Below, piece by piece: positions 5,571-13,919 of a DNA stretch of 15,493 bases. Below the pieces are notes generated by a model. That model worked only from the letters and a program-made list of their open reading frames with translations. It ran no database searches and had not been told where the DNA came from. Numbering within the stretch: position 1 is the stretch's first letter; every line of letters starts with the position of its first letter. The translations under genes were made by a program, and so were the position numbers. Origin of the DNA: Thermococcus sp. (GTDB lineage: Archaea > Methanobacteriota_B > Thermococci > Thermococcales > Thermococcaceae); assembly GCA_027062125.1 (NCBI GenBank), contig JAMOTW010000216.1:1-15493 (forward strand), read 5' to 3'.

Positions 5571-5974
5571 ACGCGCTCACTGCTCTCGGCGAAGTGCTCG
5601 TCCTCATAGGAACGTTCTTCTACTTCCTCTCGGCCCTGGGTCTCATCAGAATGCCGGACGTCTACAACAGGATGCAGACCTCCACCAAGAGCGCGACCCT
5701 CGGGTCGCTCGGCGTCATAATAGGCGTGGGAATATGGGCCCTCGGCACCGACTTCGGAAGCGCCGCCTGGCTCACCAAGACGGTAGTCATCGCGGTCTTC
5801 CTCCTGCTGACCAACCCGATAAGCGCCCACGCACTCATAAGGGCGGCATACAAGAGCGGCATCCCGCTCTGGGAGGGCAGTGTAATGGACAAGTACCGCG
5901 AGCACATCGAGGCCAAGGCTAAGGCCCTCGAAGCCGCTGAGAGTGAAACCCCCGAGGAGGGTGGTGAGGAATGA
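5567..5974 (+). CDS. mbxC: MbxC, MnhG/MrpG-like antiporter subunit
   Basis: 135 residues with three hydrophobic segments. The sequence RMPDVYNRMQTSTKSATLG (29-47) is the MnhG/MrpG family signature (PDVYxRxxxxTKxxTLG). The last 30 residues form a charged, Glu-rich tail (AKALEAAESETPEEGGEE) on the cytoplasmic side by inference. It belongs to the sodium-translocating module with MbxA and MbxB. ATGA overlaps join it to mbxB and mbxD. Confidence 0.93.
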   Translation: MNALTALGEVLVLIGTFFYFLSALGLIRMPDVYNRMQTSTKSATLGSLGVIIGVGIWALGTDFGSAAWLTKTVVIAVFLLLTNPISAHALIRAAYKSGIPLWEGSVMDKYREHIEAKAKALEAAESETPEEGGEE

Positions 5975-6255
5975 ACTGCATGGCATGCATTGAGTATATC
6001 ATCATCGGAACAATGATAATCTCCGCAATACTTGCCGTTGAGTGGAGGGACCTCCTGGCGGCAACCGTTGGAATGGCCGCTGTGAGCCTCTTCGCCTCGC
6101 TGTTGTTCTTCATGCTCCAGGCGCCGGACGTGGCAATGACGGAGGCGGCAATAGGCGCGGCCCTCAGCGGTGCGATATTCATCTTCGCCATCAAGAGGAC
6201 CCAGCGCTTTGAGACGGAAGAGGAAGAGAAGCCCGGCTGGTGGGTGAGGTGGTGA
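5971..6255 (+). CDS. mbxD: MbxD, DUF4040/MbhD-like membrane subunit
   Basis: A 94-residue membrane protein with three predicted helices. The segment APDVAMTEAAIGAALSGAIF matches the MbhD / C-terminal MnhA pattern in which an acidic residue and the MTEAAxGA motif lie in a membrane helix. In Mrp antiporters this region is part of MrpA; here, as in Mbh, it is a separate subunit. It probably helps form the sodium path next to the E/F subunit. It starts in an ATGA overlap with mbxC, after a GAGG-rich ribosome binding site. Confidence 0.9.
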   Translation: MNCMACIEYIIIGTMIISAILAVEWRDLLAATVGMAAVSLFASLLFFMLQAPDVAMTEAAIGAALSGAIFIFAIKRTQRFETEEEEKPGWWVRW

Positions 6256-6257
6256 AA

Positions 6258-6965
6258 ATGCTCAAGCGCGCACTCGCAATAATAACCCTGCTTATCATCG
6301 GCTACTGGCTCGCCCAGGGGCTCGCTGGAGTCCCGTTCGGCGAGGACAGGATGCTCGTCGCCCAGTACTACCTCGACCACGTCAAGGAGCAGACTGGCGC
6401 CGTCAACACCGTAACTGCCGTCGTCGTGAACTATCGTGGGTTCGATACCCTCGGTGAGGTTACCGTGCTGTTCATAGCCTCAACCGGCGTCGGTGCCCTC
6501 CTCTGGAGGAAGAAGAGGGAGAGGACGGCCAAGACCGAGGGTTCCATAGTTCTCACGACCGGAACCAGACTCCTGGCCCCGTTCATCATGCTTTTCGGTG
6601 CCTACATATTCATCCACGGACACCTCACCCCGGGTGGAGGTTTCCCCGGTGGAGCCACCATAGCGACTGCCTTCCTGCTGCTCTACATGGCCTTCACCGT
6701 CTATGAGATACCGCACAAGACCTTTGAGAAGGTCGAGGGAGCGGTCGGAATGGCCTACGTGCTCGTCGGCCTCATCGGCCTGGCAATAGGCGGCTACTTC
6801 CTCTACGACTGGATATGGCAGGACTGGGGCTTTGGCGTTGACAACGTCGGCAGGCTCCTCAGCGGAGGCTTCATACCTGTAATCTACACCATCATCGGCC
6901 TCAAGGTCGGCACCGAGCTTAGCGGAATCATCGACAACATGCTCAAGGAGGAGGTGAGCGAATGA
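6258..6965 (+). CDS. mbxF: MbxF, fused MbhE-like and MnhB-like subunit
   Basis: 235 residues from the ATG at 6258, preferred over a GTG at 6240 because GAGGTG at 6246-6251 sits six bases upstream. Residues 1 to about 88 resemble MbhE (an N-terminal helix, an extramembrane loop GVPFGEDRML, then a helix ending in LLWRKK). Residues about 95-235 are an MnhB/MrpB domain with the signature HGHLTPGGGFPGGATIATA. In Mbh these are separate genes, mbhE and mbhF, so this gene is a fusion, as in known mbx operons, which skip the letter E. It is part of the sodium-translocating module. Confidence 0.9.
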   Translation: MLKRALAIITLLIIGYWLAQGLAGVPFGEDRMLVAQYYLDHVKEQTGAVNTVTAVVVNYRGFDTLGEVTVLFIASTGVGALLWRKKRERTAKTEGSIVLTTGTRLLAPFIMLFGAYIFIHGHLTPGGGFPGGATIATAFLLLYMAFTVYEIPHKTFEKVEGAVGMAYVLVGLIGLAIGGYFLYDWIWQDWGFGVDNVGRLLSGGFIPVIYTIIGLKVGTELSGIIDNMLKEEVSE

Positions 6966-7306
6966 TATCAGCGTACTACTTCGGTGCCATCTCGCTCATA
7001 CTCATAGGGCTCTACGCGATCCTCGTCAAGAAAAACGTGCTTAAGATGCTCATAGGCCTCAGCATAATGGAGACAGGCGTCAACCTTCTCCTCGTGAGCG
7101 TCGGCTACATCTCCGGAAGGAGCGCCCCGATACTTAGCGAGGGGATAGGCCCGAACCAGGCCGTTGACCCGATACCGCAGGCGCTGGTTCTCACTGCAAT
7201 AGTCATAGGCGTTGCCACCACAGCCATGGCCCTTAGCGTCGCTATGATAATCTACGAGAAGTACGGAACCCTTAACGTTGAGGAGATAAGGAGGTTGAGA
7301 GGATGA
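6962..7306 (+). CDS. mbxG: MbxG, MnhC/NuoK-like subunit
   Basis: 114 residues in three membrane helices, the MnhC/MrpC/NuoK fold. Helix 2 carries the buried glutamate E37 in SIMETGVNLLLVSVGY, matching the conserved Glu of NuoK. The loop and third helix DPIPQALVLTAIVIGVATTA are typical of MnhC. It should link the sodium module to the antiporter-like subunit MbxH. ATGA overlaps occur at both ends. Confidence 0.93.
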   Translation: MISAYYFGAISLILIGLYAILVKKNVLKMLIGLSIMETGVNLLLVSVGYISGRSAPILSEGIGPNQAVDPIPQALVLTAIVIGVATTAMALSVAMIIYEKYGTLNVEEIRRLRG

Positions 7307-8790
7307 ACGGGCAGTACGCTTCGCTCCTCATAGCTTTGCCGCTCATCAGCGCCTTCTTCGTCCCCCTGATAAAGGGGCTCGGTAAGAAGGCCGTCAAGTA
7401 CTACCTGGTGCTCATAACAGCCCTCCAGACCGGGATAGCCGCCTGGGTCTTCCAGGAGGTCTACACCACGGGCAAGCCGATAATCGTCATGGCCGGTGCC
7501 TGGAGGCCGCCCGTTGGAATCAACCTCTACATCGGCCACTTCGCGGCGCTCTTCGTGCTCATCGTCGCGGTCGTCAGCTTCCTCATGGCCGTCTTCAGCA
7601 TCAGGGCAATCAGCGTCGACCCGATAGACAAGTACGCTATGCTGTTCCTCCTGGTGATGCTCGGAGCTACCGGAATGATAGCCACCGGGGACATCTTCAA
7701 CCTCTTCGTCTTCATGGAGATAACCGCCATAAGCGCCTACGCACTCACCGCATACAACAAGACCGGGGAAGCCGCCGAGGCCTCGATAAAGTACATAATC
7801 CTCGGTGGAATAGGCTCCAGCTTCTTCCTCATCGGCATAGCCCTCATCTACGGCTCCCTCGGAACCCTCAACATGGCCCAGATAGCCCAGCTCGCCGGTG
7901 GAATGGACGCCACCGTTGCCCAGGTTGGCCTCGCTCTAATAGTCTTCGGCCTCGCCGTTGAGGCGGAGCTCTTCCCGCTCAACGCCTGGGCACCCGATGC
8001 CTACCAGGCCGCACCGCACCCGATAACGGCAATGTTCTCGGCCTTCGTCGTCAAGGCCGGCCTCTACGCCCTTGCAAGGATACTCTACCTCATGCAGGCA
8101 GTTTCGAGCTGGCACAGCGTCCTCAAGCTCCTCATCATAATGGCAACCCTCACCGTCTTCGTCGCCGAGTTCGCGGCGCTCAGGCAGAAGAACGTCAAGA
8201 GGATGATAGCCTACTCCAGTATCGCCCAGATAGGTCTCATAGGCCTCGCCTTCGCCCTCGGAACCCAGAGCGGCGTCGATGCTGGAGTCTTCCACATGGT
8301 CAACCATGCCATAGTCAAGGCCCTCCTGTTCCTCGCGGTTGGTCACGTTGCAGTTAGCCTTGGCGGGGCGGAGATGGAGAAGTTCGAGGGTCTCGGAAAG
8401 AGGATGCCCCTGACGGCGTTCGCAATAACCGTTGGCGCCATAGCCGCCGTCGGAATACCGCTGTTCAACGTGTTCTGGAGCAAGCTCAGGATCCTGCTGG
8501 CCACGCTCGGAGCCGGCTACTCGTGGGCCGCTGCGGTAGTGCTCATAGCGAGCGTCGTGGAGGCGGTCTATTACTTCAGGCTGATACACACGATGTGGTT
8601 CGCAGGGGAGGGCGAGAGGATAAGCGAGGGACTGGCGGTAAGCCTCATGCTGCTCTTCCTCGCGGCCCTCGTGATAGTCATCGGCGTCTACCCGGACTAC
8701 GCCTGGAGCATCGCCCAGAAGGCAGGGAACGACATCTTCAACGTGGCTGACTACATCAAGAACGTTCCATTGATGGGGGTGGGAGCATGA
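7303..8790 (+). CDS. mbxH: MbxH, antiporter-like (MrpD/NuoN-type) ion-pumping subunit
   Basis: 495 residues, about 14 membrane helices, one of two large antiporter-like subunits. Conserved charged positions in the membrane can be placed: E139 (FMEITAISAYAL, helix 5), K251 (SAFVVKAG, helix 8), K339 (HMVNHAIVKALL) and K394 (FNVFWSKLR). At the helix 7 position where MrpD, NuoN and the neighbouring MbxH' have lysine, five residues before the conserved Pro, this protein has E220 (GLAVEAELFPLNAWAPDAY). The change also occurs, I believe, in related archaeal MbhH/MrpD-type proteins, but it alters the charge of the proton path. ATGA overlaps join it to mbxG and mbxH'. Confidence 0.93.
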   Translation: MNGQYASLLIALPLISAFFVPLIKGLGKKAVKYYLVLITALQTGIAAWVFQEVYTTGKPIIVMAGAWRPPVGINLYIGHFAALFVLIVAVVSFLMAVFSIRAISVDPIDKYAMLFLLVMLGATGMIATGDIFNLFVFMEITAISAYALTAYNKTGEAAEASIKYIILGGIGSSFFLIGIALIYGSLGTLNMAQIAQLAGGMDATVAQVGLALIVFGLAVEAELFPLNAWAPDAYQAAPHPITAMFSAFVVKAGLYALARILYLMQAVSSWHSVLKLLIIMATLTVFVAEFAALRQKNVKRMIAYSSIAQIGLIGLAFALGTQSGVDAGVFHMVNHAIVKALLFLAVGHVAVSLGGAEMEKFEGLGKRMPLTAFAITVGAIAAVGIPLFNVFWSKLRILLATLGAGYSWAAAVVLIASVVEAVYYFRLIHTMWFAGEGERISEGLAVSLMLLFLAALVIVIGVYPDYAWSIAQKAGNDIFNVADYIKNVPLMGVGA

Positions 8791-10631
8791 TTAACGAGCT
8801 CATGATAATACTCTTCGCGCCCCTCATAGCGGGCGTCGTGGCCTGGGCGCTCGACATCAAGGGGATTAGGGAGGCCATTGGAATAATCGGTGCCGCGATA
8901 CCGCTGGCGTACCTCGTCAAGCTCTATCCCACGATCATAGAGAACCCCATAGACTACTCGATAACCGTCAGCGGGTTCACCCTCCAGTTCCAGCTCAACA
9001 CCATGAGCTGGTACTTCGCGGCCGTCGCTTCCCTCGTCGGCCTCGCGATGGCCTTCGGAATGGCCGTCACCTCAAGGGAGAGCTACGACTGGCTCTTCGC
9101 CCTCATGAGCTTCACGGGGGTCCTCGGTGTCTTCCTGAGCCAGGACTTCGTGGGCTTCTTCCTGCTCTGGGAGCTCATGACCTTCGCGAGCTTCATGATG
9201 GTGCTCAGGAGGAACAGGCACGAGTCTCTGAAGTACTTCGTGCTCAGCGTCATCGGCGCCTACGCCATGCTCATAGCCATCGGAATGCTCTACGCCAAGA
9301 CCGGTGCCCTTGACTTCGCATCCATCCGGCAGGTGCTATACATGGACGCCGCGATGGGAACCATAACCACGAGGGAAACGGCGATAATATTCGGCCTCTT
9401 CCTGACCGCGTTCGGCGTTAAGGCCGGGGCCGTTCCGCTCCACGTCTGGGCGCCGGGAGCTTACAGCGAGACCGACCAGAGCTACACCGCCTTCTTCAGC
9501 GGCGCGCTGAGCAAGGCGGGAGCCTACGGTTTCCTCCTGCTCTATATCCTCATGGGCTACAAGCTCTACGCGGCCTTCGGAACCTTCCACAACCACCTGA
9601 CCTTCGCCTACATAATAGCCTGGATAGGCGCGATAACTGTCGTCGTCGCGAGCTTCCTCGCCGTGCTCCAGGAGGACATAAGGAAGCTCTTCGCCTACTC
9701 CTCCGTTGGTCAGGTCGGCTACATACTGCTCGCCTTCGGCCTCGGAAGCACCCTGGGATTCGCGGGTGGTCTCTTCCACGTCCTCAGCCACGCGATATTC
9801 AAGGGCCTCTTCTGGCTCGTCACGGCGGCGATAATACTCCAGACCGGCAAGACCCAGTTCAAGGACATGGGAGGCCTCGCGGAGAAAATGCCATTCACCT
9901 TCGCCATGGGCCTCATAGCGGTGCTCAGCCTCGCTGGAATTCCGCCAATGGCGGGCTTTGCCAGCAAGTGGCTCATCTACGAAGCTGCCATAAGCGCACA
10001 CATGCCCCTCGTTGCAGGTGCGATATTCCTCGGAAGTGCCCTGGCCTTTGCATACGTGGTGAGGTTCCTCTACGCAGTCTGGTTCGGCCAGAGGCCGAGC
10101 GACCTTGAGGACGTCAAGGAGGCACCGCTCCCGCTCCTCATAGCCATGGCCCTGCTGGCGATACCGAACCTCGTCTTCGGTGTTGCTCCCGGACTCGTCA
10201 CCCAGTACATCAACAAGATACTCGGAGGAGAGGTCGTTGGCGGCGACTACTACAAGCTGGTTACCCCGACCGGAACCTACAACGCCCTGCTGGTCACCAT
10301 AGCCCTGGTTATCGGCCTCGCCATAGCGGGACTCGTCTACATTTACGGCGCCAAGACCAGGAAGATACCTGTCACCAACACGTACCAGTCAGGCAACCCG
10401 GTGACCGAGGAGTTCAACCTCAGCATAAGGAGGAACTTCTACAAACCGCTCGCTGAAGCTTTGGAGTTCTGGCTCAAGTACAGCTGGGACAGGTTCTACG
10501 AGCGCGTTGCCGGAATGGCGGAGGACTTCGCAGACTCACTCAGGCAGGCGTTCTACAACGGCAACGTCCAGAGCTACTCCTGGTATCTGGCAATAGTGCT
10601 GCTCATCCTAGCTCTGTGGGGGGTGTTGTGA
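8787..10631 (+). CDS. mbxH': MbxH', second antiporter-like subunit with long C-terminal extension
   Basis: 614 residues. The core repeats the antiporter fold of MbxH with the full standard set of charged residues: E129 (LLWELMTFAS), K212 (FGVKAGAVPLHVWAPGAY), K243 (GALSKAG), K339 (SHAIFKGLFW) and K394 (FASKWLIY). The extra C-terminal 120 residues contain a membrane helix, then an amphipathic stretch rich in aromatic and charged residues (KPLAEALEFWLKYSWDRFYE), then a last membrane helix. This resembles a short form of the lateral helix of NuoL in complex I and may brace MbxH. The presence of H and H' is a mark of mbx operons, as mbh has one. The stop codon directly abuts the mbxM start. Confidence 0.93.
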   Translation: MINELMIILFAPLIAGVVAWALDIKGIREAIGIIGAAIPLAYLVKLYPTIIENPIDYSITVSGFTLQFQLNTMSWYFAAVASLVGLAMAFGMAVTSRESYDWLFALMSFTGVLGVFLSQDFVGFFLLWELMTFASFMMVLRRNRHESLKYFVLSVIGAYAMLIAIGMLYAKTGALDFASIRQVLYMDAAMGTITTRETAIIFGLFLTAFGVKAGAVPLHVWAPGAYSETDQSYTAFFSGALSKAGAYGFLLLYILMGYKLYAAFGTFHNHLTFAYIIAWIGAITVVVASFLAVLQEDIRKLFAYSSVGQVGYILLAFGLGSTLGFAGGLFHVLSHAIFKGLFWLVTAAIILQTGKTQFKDMGGLAEKMPFTFAMGLIAVLSLAGIPPMAGFASKWLIYEAAISAHMPLVAGAIFLGSALAFAYVVRFLYAVWFGQRPSDLEDVKEAPLPLLIAMALLAIPNLVFGVAPGLVTQYINKILGGEVVGGDYYKLVTPTGTYNALLVTIALVIGLAIAGLVYIYGAKTRKIPVTNTYQSGNPVTEEFNLSIRRNFYKPLAEALEFWLKYSWDRFYERVAGMAEDFADSLRQAFYNGNVQSYSWYLAIVLLILALWGVL

Positions 10632-11525
10632 ATGATCGACTGGAAGCTCGTCCTTGAGGTCATTGGAATACTGATATACGCCACGTTCATGGGGTTCATC
10701 TTCATGGGTATCGAGAGGAAGGCAATGGCGAGGATACAGCGCAGGGTGGGCCCGCCCATCTACCAGCCCATCATCGACACCCTTAAGCTCCTCGGCAAGA
10801 AGGAGAGCGTCAGCCACGGCTTCATCTACGACTTTGGGCCAGTGTTCGCGATGGGAGCGAGCATAGCGGCGCTCCTCTTCATCCCCATAGCTAACTTCCA
10901 GCTATTCAGCAGCAACGCAGACCTCATCGTGGTTGCCTATCTCCTTGAGATACCCATGCTCGGCATAATGCTCGGTGCCATGAGCTCTGGCAACCCGTAC
11001 TCGGCACTCGGTGTCCAGCGTGGTCTGCTCACCATGGTGGCCATGCAGCTTCCCTACGGCCTGGCCCTCATAGCCCTCATCCAGCACTGGGGAACCTTCA
11101 AGCTGAGCGAGATCGTTGCACTCCAGCAGACCCAGGGATGGAGCATACTCGTCCCGGCCCTGTTCGTAGCCATGATAGTCTTTGACATAGTCTTCCAGGC
11201 GATGCTCGGCCTCGAGCCCTTCGACATAGTTTCGGCCCCGGCGGAAATCTCGATGGGTCCGATGGTCGAGTACGGCGGAAAGCACGCGGCGCTACTCTTC
11301 ACCCAGCACGCAATACAGCTCTTCGCCGAGACGGCGTTCTTCGCCGTGCTCTTCCTCGGAGGGGCCAGCAACCTCCTGGAGCTGCTCATCAAGCAGATAG
11401 CGGTGCTCTTCATAGCGATATTCGTGGCCAGCATCTACCCGAGGTTCACCATCGACCAGGCGGCCAAGTTCTTCTGGAAGTGGCCGACCATACTCGGAAT
11501 AATAGCCGTGCTCCTGACGGTGTGA
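10632..11525 (+). CDS. mbxM: MbxM, NuoH-like membrane anchor of the redox arm
   Basis: 297 residues with about eight membrane helices. It corresponds to NuoH of complex I, HycD/EchB and MbhM, which connect the redox arm to the pumps. The signature loop IERKAMARIQRRVGPP (27-42) and the second conserved stretch SAPAEISMGPMVEYGGKHAALL (from 201) are both present, including the acidic E28, E205 and E213. In place of the quinone pocket of complex I, this family conducts no quinone chemistry. It begins right after the mbxH' stop, and a two-base-spaced ribosome binding site for mbxJ follows its end. Confidence 0.93.
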   Translation: MIDWKLVLEVIGILIYATFMGFIFMGIERKAMARIQRRVGPPIYQPIIDTLKLLGKKESVSHGFIYDFGPVFAMGASIAALLFIPIANFQLFSSNADLIVVAYLLEIPMLGIMLGAMSSGNPYSALGVQRGLLTMVAMQLPYGLALIALIQHWGTFKLSEIVALQQTQGWSILVPALFVAMIVFDIVFQAMLGLEPFDIVSAPAEISMGPMVEYGGKHAALLFTQHAIQLFAETAFFAVLFLGGASNLLELLIKQIAVLFIAIFVASIYPRFTIDQAAKFFWKWPTILGIIAVLLTV

Positions 11526-11535
11526 GGTGGTGTGG

Positions 11536-12141
11536 ATGAGCGAGATGAAGGAAATGAGAAATGAGAACGACGGTGTCATAAGCTATGAACTTCAGGAGTT
11601 CAAGCTCTTCGAGCCCCTGTTCAAGTGGGCGAGGAAGAAGAGCCTCTGGATAGTGGCGTTCTGTACCGGATGCGGCGGTATCGAGATGCCGCCGCTCGCC
11701 ACTGCCAGGTACGACTTCGAGCGATTCGGAATAATGCCCAACCCGGCACCGAGGATGGGTGACCTGTTCCTTATCACGGGCTACGTAACGCCAAAGACCC
11801 TCAAGAGGATAATCATAACCTACGAGATGATGCAGGACCCCAAGTACATCCTCGCCCACGGGTCATGCCCGATCAACGGCGGCGTCTACTGGGACTCCTA
11901 CAACGTCGTCAAGCAACTCGACAAATACATACCCATAGATGTGGCCATAGCCGGCTGTATGCCGAGGGCTGAAGCGGTTATGGACGGTATAATGGAGATA
12001 ATGCGCAAGATCGAGGACGGAACGGCCGACGGCTGGAAGCGCTATAGGGAGAACTACGAGTACTACAGGAAGAACCAGGACGAGCTTTTCGGTGAAGGAT
12101 GGCGCGAGAAGGACGCCAGGAGGTGGCTGGCATGGATATGA
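11536..12141 (+). CDS. mbxJ: MbxJ, NuoB-like small subunit with proximal [4Fe-4S] cluster
   Basis: 201 residues from the ATG at 11536; this start is five bases after GAGGTGG (11524-11530), whereas a GTG at 11527 lies inside that binding site. Four cysteines that would hold the proximal cluster (N2-like) are present: C43 and C46 in FCTGCGG, C111 in HGSCPINGG and C141 in IAGCMPRAEA. This matches NuoB and the small subunit of group 4 hydrogenases. It passes electrons from the ferredoxin-like subunit N to the active site at the J/L interface. It overlaps mbxK by 10 bases. Confidence 0.93.
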   Translation: MSEMKEMRNENDGVISYELQEFKLFEPLFKWARKKSLWIVAFCTGCGGIEMPPLATARYDFERFGIMPNPAPRMGDLFLITGYVTPKTLKRIIITYEMMQDPKYILAHGSCPINGGVYWDSYNVVKQLDKYIPIDVAIAGCMPRAEAVMDGIMEIMRKIEDGTADGWKRYRENYEYYRKNQDELFGEGWREKDARRWLAWI

Positions 12142-12719
12142 ACGAGAAGAAGGTTGAGGAGAAGGTCGAGAACGCTCAACCGGTCGAGGAGACCAGGCCC
12201 GAGCTCCCGGACACCAAGGAGGGGAGGCTCGTCAGAGAAATCGTCGAGAAGGCACCCTACGCCGAAGGAAGCGTCAGGCGCGAGAGGCGCGTCGAGTTCA
12301 GGGTTCCCGCCGAGAGGATACACGAGTTCCTCGAGCTCGCGAGCGAGAAGTTCGAAATGCTCATGCAGATAAGCACCGTTGACTGGCTCAAGGAGAAGGA
12401 GTTCGAACTCGTTTACCAGCTCTGGAGCGTCAGCGAGGGAATCCACGCCTTCGTGAGAACGAGGATACCGAGGGACGATGCAAAGCTCCCGACGGTCATG
12501 GACATCTGGCCGGTCGCGGAGACCTACGAGAGAGAGGCACACGAGTTCTTCGGAATCATCTTCGAGGGCAACCCGAGGCTCGGACCCTTCATTCTCGAGC
12601 CGAGGGAGTACGAGAAGCACCCGCTCAGGAAGGACTTCAACACGATCGGCTATGTCAAGGTGATCTACGGAGAGGACTTCGACAGGTACGATGAGAGTAA
12701 GACGAACTATGTGATATGA
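12132..12719 (+). CDS. mbxK: MbxK, NuoC-like subunit
   Basis: 195 residues from the ATG at 12132, which lies five bases after the strong ribosome binding site AGGAGGTGG (12118-12126) inside the end of mbxJ. Longer in-frame starts would only add sequence encoded across mbxJ. The first 30 residues are a charged tail rich in Glu and Lys. The core carries the NuoC/MbhK signature ETYEREAHEFFGIIFEGNP and HPLRKDF. It has no metal ligands and serves as a structural subunit of the redox arm beside MbxJ and MbxL. Confidence 0.92.
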   Translation: MDMNEKKVEEKVENAQPVEETRPELPDTKEGRLVREIVEKAPYAEGSVRRERRVEFRVPAERIHEFLELASEKFEMLMQISTVDWLKEKEFELVYQLWSVSEGIHAFVRTRIPRDDAKLPTVMDIWPVAETYEREAHEFFGIIFEGNPRLGPFILEPREYEKHPLRKDFNTIGYVKVIYGEDFDRYDESKTNYVI

Positions 12720-12729
12720 GGTGATGATC

Positions 12730-13914
12730 ATGACTAACATCGAAGTCCCGAAGGAATTGAGGGAAGAGGCAAAGCAGCACGACATGTACCTCCACCCCAT
12801 AGACAAGGACACCTATGAGTTGTTCTTCGGCCCACAGCACATGGCCACCGAGAACTTCAGCATAATCCTCAAAATGGACGGTAACAGGATAGAAAGGGCG
12901 ATAGTCAACCCCGGCTTCCTGCACCGTGGCTTCGAGAAGCTCGCCGAGCAGAGGCCCTACTTCACCAACATCGCGTTAATCCTCCGTATCTGTGTTCCGG
13001 AGAGCGACGTGCCGGAGAACATATACTCAATGGCCGTTGATGAGATAGTGGGCTGGGAGGTTCCCGAGAGGGCCCAGTGGATAAGGACGGTAGTCCTCGA
13101 GATGGCCAGGATGAGCGCATGGATGTTCTGGATCATGGGCTTTGGAAACGAGATAGGCCTCTACACTGCCGGCCAGTGGGCTGCAGCCTACCGTGAGAGG
13201 TTCATGCGCCTCTTCGAAGAACTCACCGGAGGAAGGGTTTACCACATCTACACCGTGCCCGGAGGAGTCAGGAGGGACATACCGGGCGACAAGTGGCTCC
13301 GCCAGCTCAGGGACACCGTCGAGTACCTCAAGGGCAAGATGAAGGACTTCGACGAGATACTCTTTGACAACTACATAATGTTCGAGAGGACTGAGGGCGT
13401 CGGTGTGATGGACAGGAAGTTCGCCCTCAAGCATGCGGTAACCGGTCCGAACCTCCGCGCCACGGGTGTCCCCTACGATGTCAGGAAGGACGACCCGTAT
13501 CTCTACTACCCCGAACTCGAGTTCGAGGTTCCGGTGCTCAAGGAGGGCGACAGCCTGGCCAGGGTCCTCGTCAGGAGGTACGAGATGGAGCAGGACCTCT
13601 ACATTCTCGAGCAGCTCCTCGACATGGGTCCGCCGAGCGGACCGTACATGGTCAAGGACGCCCGCCTGAAGGCCCTCCCGAGGTTCAAGCCGCCGAAGGG
13701 AGACGCCTACGCGCACGTCGAGAGCACCAAGGGAGACTTCGGAGTTTACGTCGTCAGCGACGGAACCCACAAGCCGTACAGGGCCCACTTCCGCGGGCCG
13801 AGCCAGAGCCACGGCGTCACGGTGCTCGAAGAACTGCTCAAGGGAGCGCGCCTTGCGGACGTCCCGGTCATACTGAAGACCCTCGACAACTGCCCGCCGG
13901 ACATAGACAGGTGA
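12730..13914 (+). CDS. mbxL: MbxL, NuoD/hydrogenase-large-subunit homologue without full [NiFe] ligands
   Basis: 394 residues from the ATG at 12730, chosen because GAGGTGAT at 12718-12725 lies four bases before it; GTG 12721 and ATG 12724 are less likely. It is homologous to the large subunits of group 4 [NiFe] hydrogenases and to NuoD (INPGFLHRGFEKLAE, then LILRIC). Hydrogenases hold nickel and iron with two CxxC motifs. Here each is cut to one cysteine: C88 in RICVPESDVPEN and C388 in DNCPPDIDR at the C-terminus. It therefore cannot bind a standard [NiFe] site. In the Pyrococcus homologue this complex reduces sulfane sulfur, and the two remaining cysteines lie where the substrate would be handled. 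The C-terminus lacks the usual processed extension. Confidence 0.93.
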   Translation: MTNIEVPKELREEAKQHDMYLHPIDKDTYELFFGPQHMATENFSIILKMDGNRIERAIVNPGFLHRGFEKLAEQRPYFTNIALILRICVPESDVPENIYSMAVDEIVGWEVPERAQWIRTVVLEMARMSAWMFWIMGFGNEIGLYTAGQWAAAYRERFMRLFEELTGGRVYHIYTVPGGVRRDIPGDKWLRQLRDTVEYLKGKMKDFDEILFDNYIMFERTEGVGVMDRKFALKHAVTGPNLRATGVPYDVRKDDPYLYYPELEFEVPVLKEGDSLARVLVRRYEMEQDLYILEQLLDMGPPSGPYMVKDARLKALPRFKPPKGDAYAHVESTKGDFGVYVVSDGTHKPYRAHFRGPSQSHGVTVLEELLKGARLADVPVILKTLDNCPPDIDR

Positions 13915-13919
13915 TGAAA

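Noticed and set aside
12063..12812. 249-residue minus-strand frame across mbxJ, mbxK and mbxL
   Set aside because: It crosses three well-supported genes on the other strand and shows no domain or start signal.
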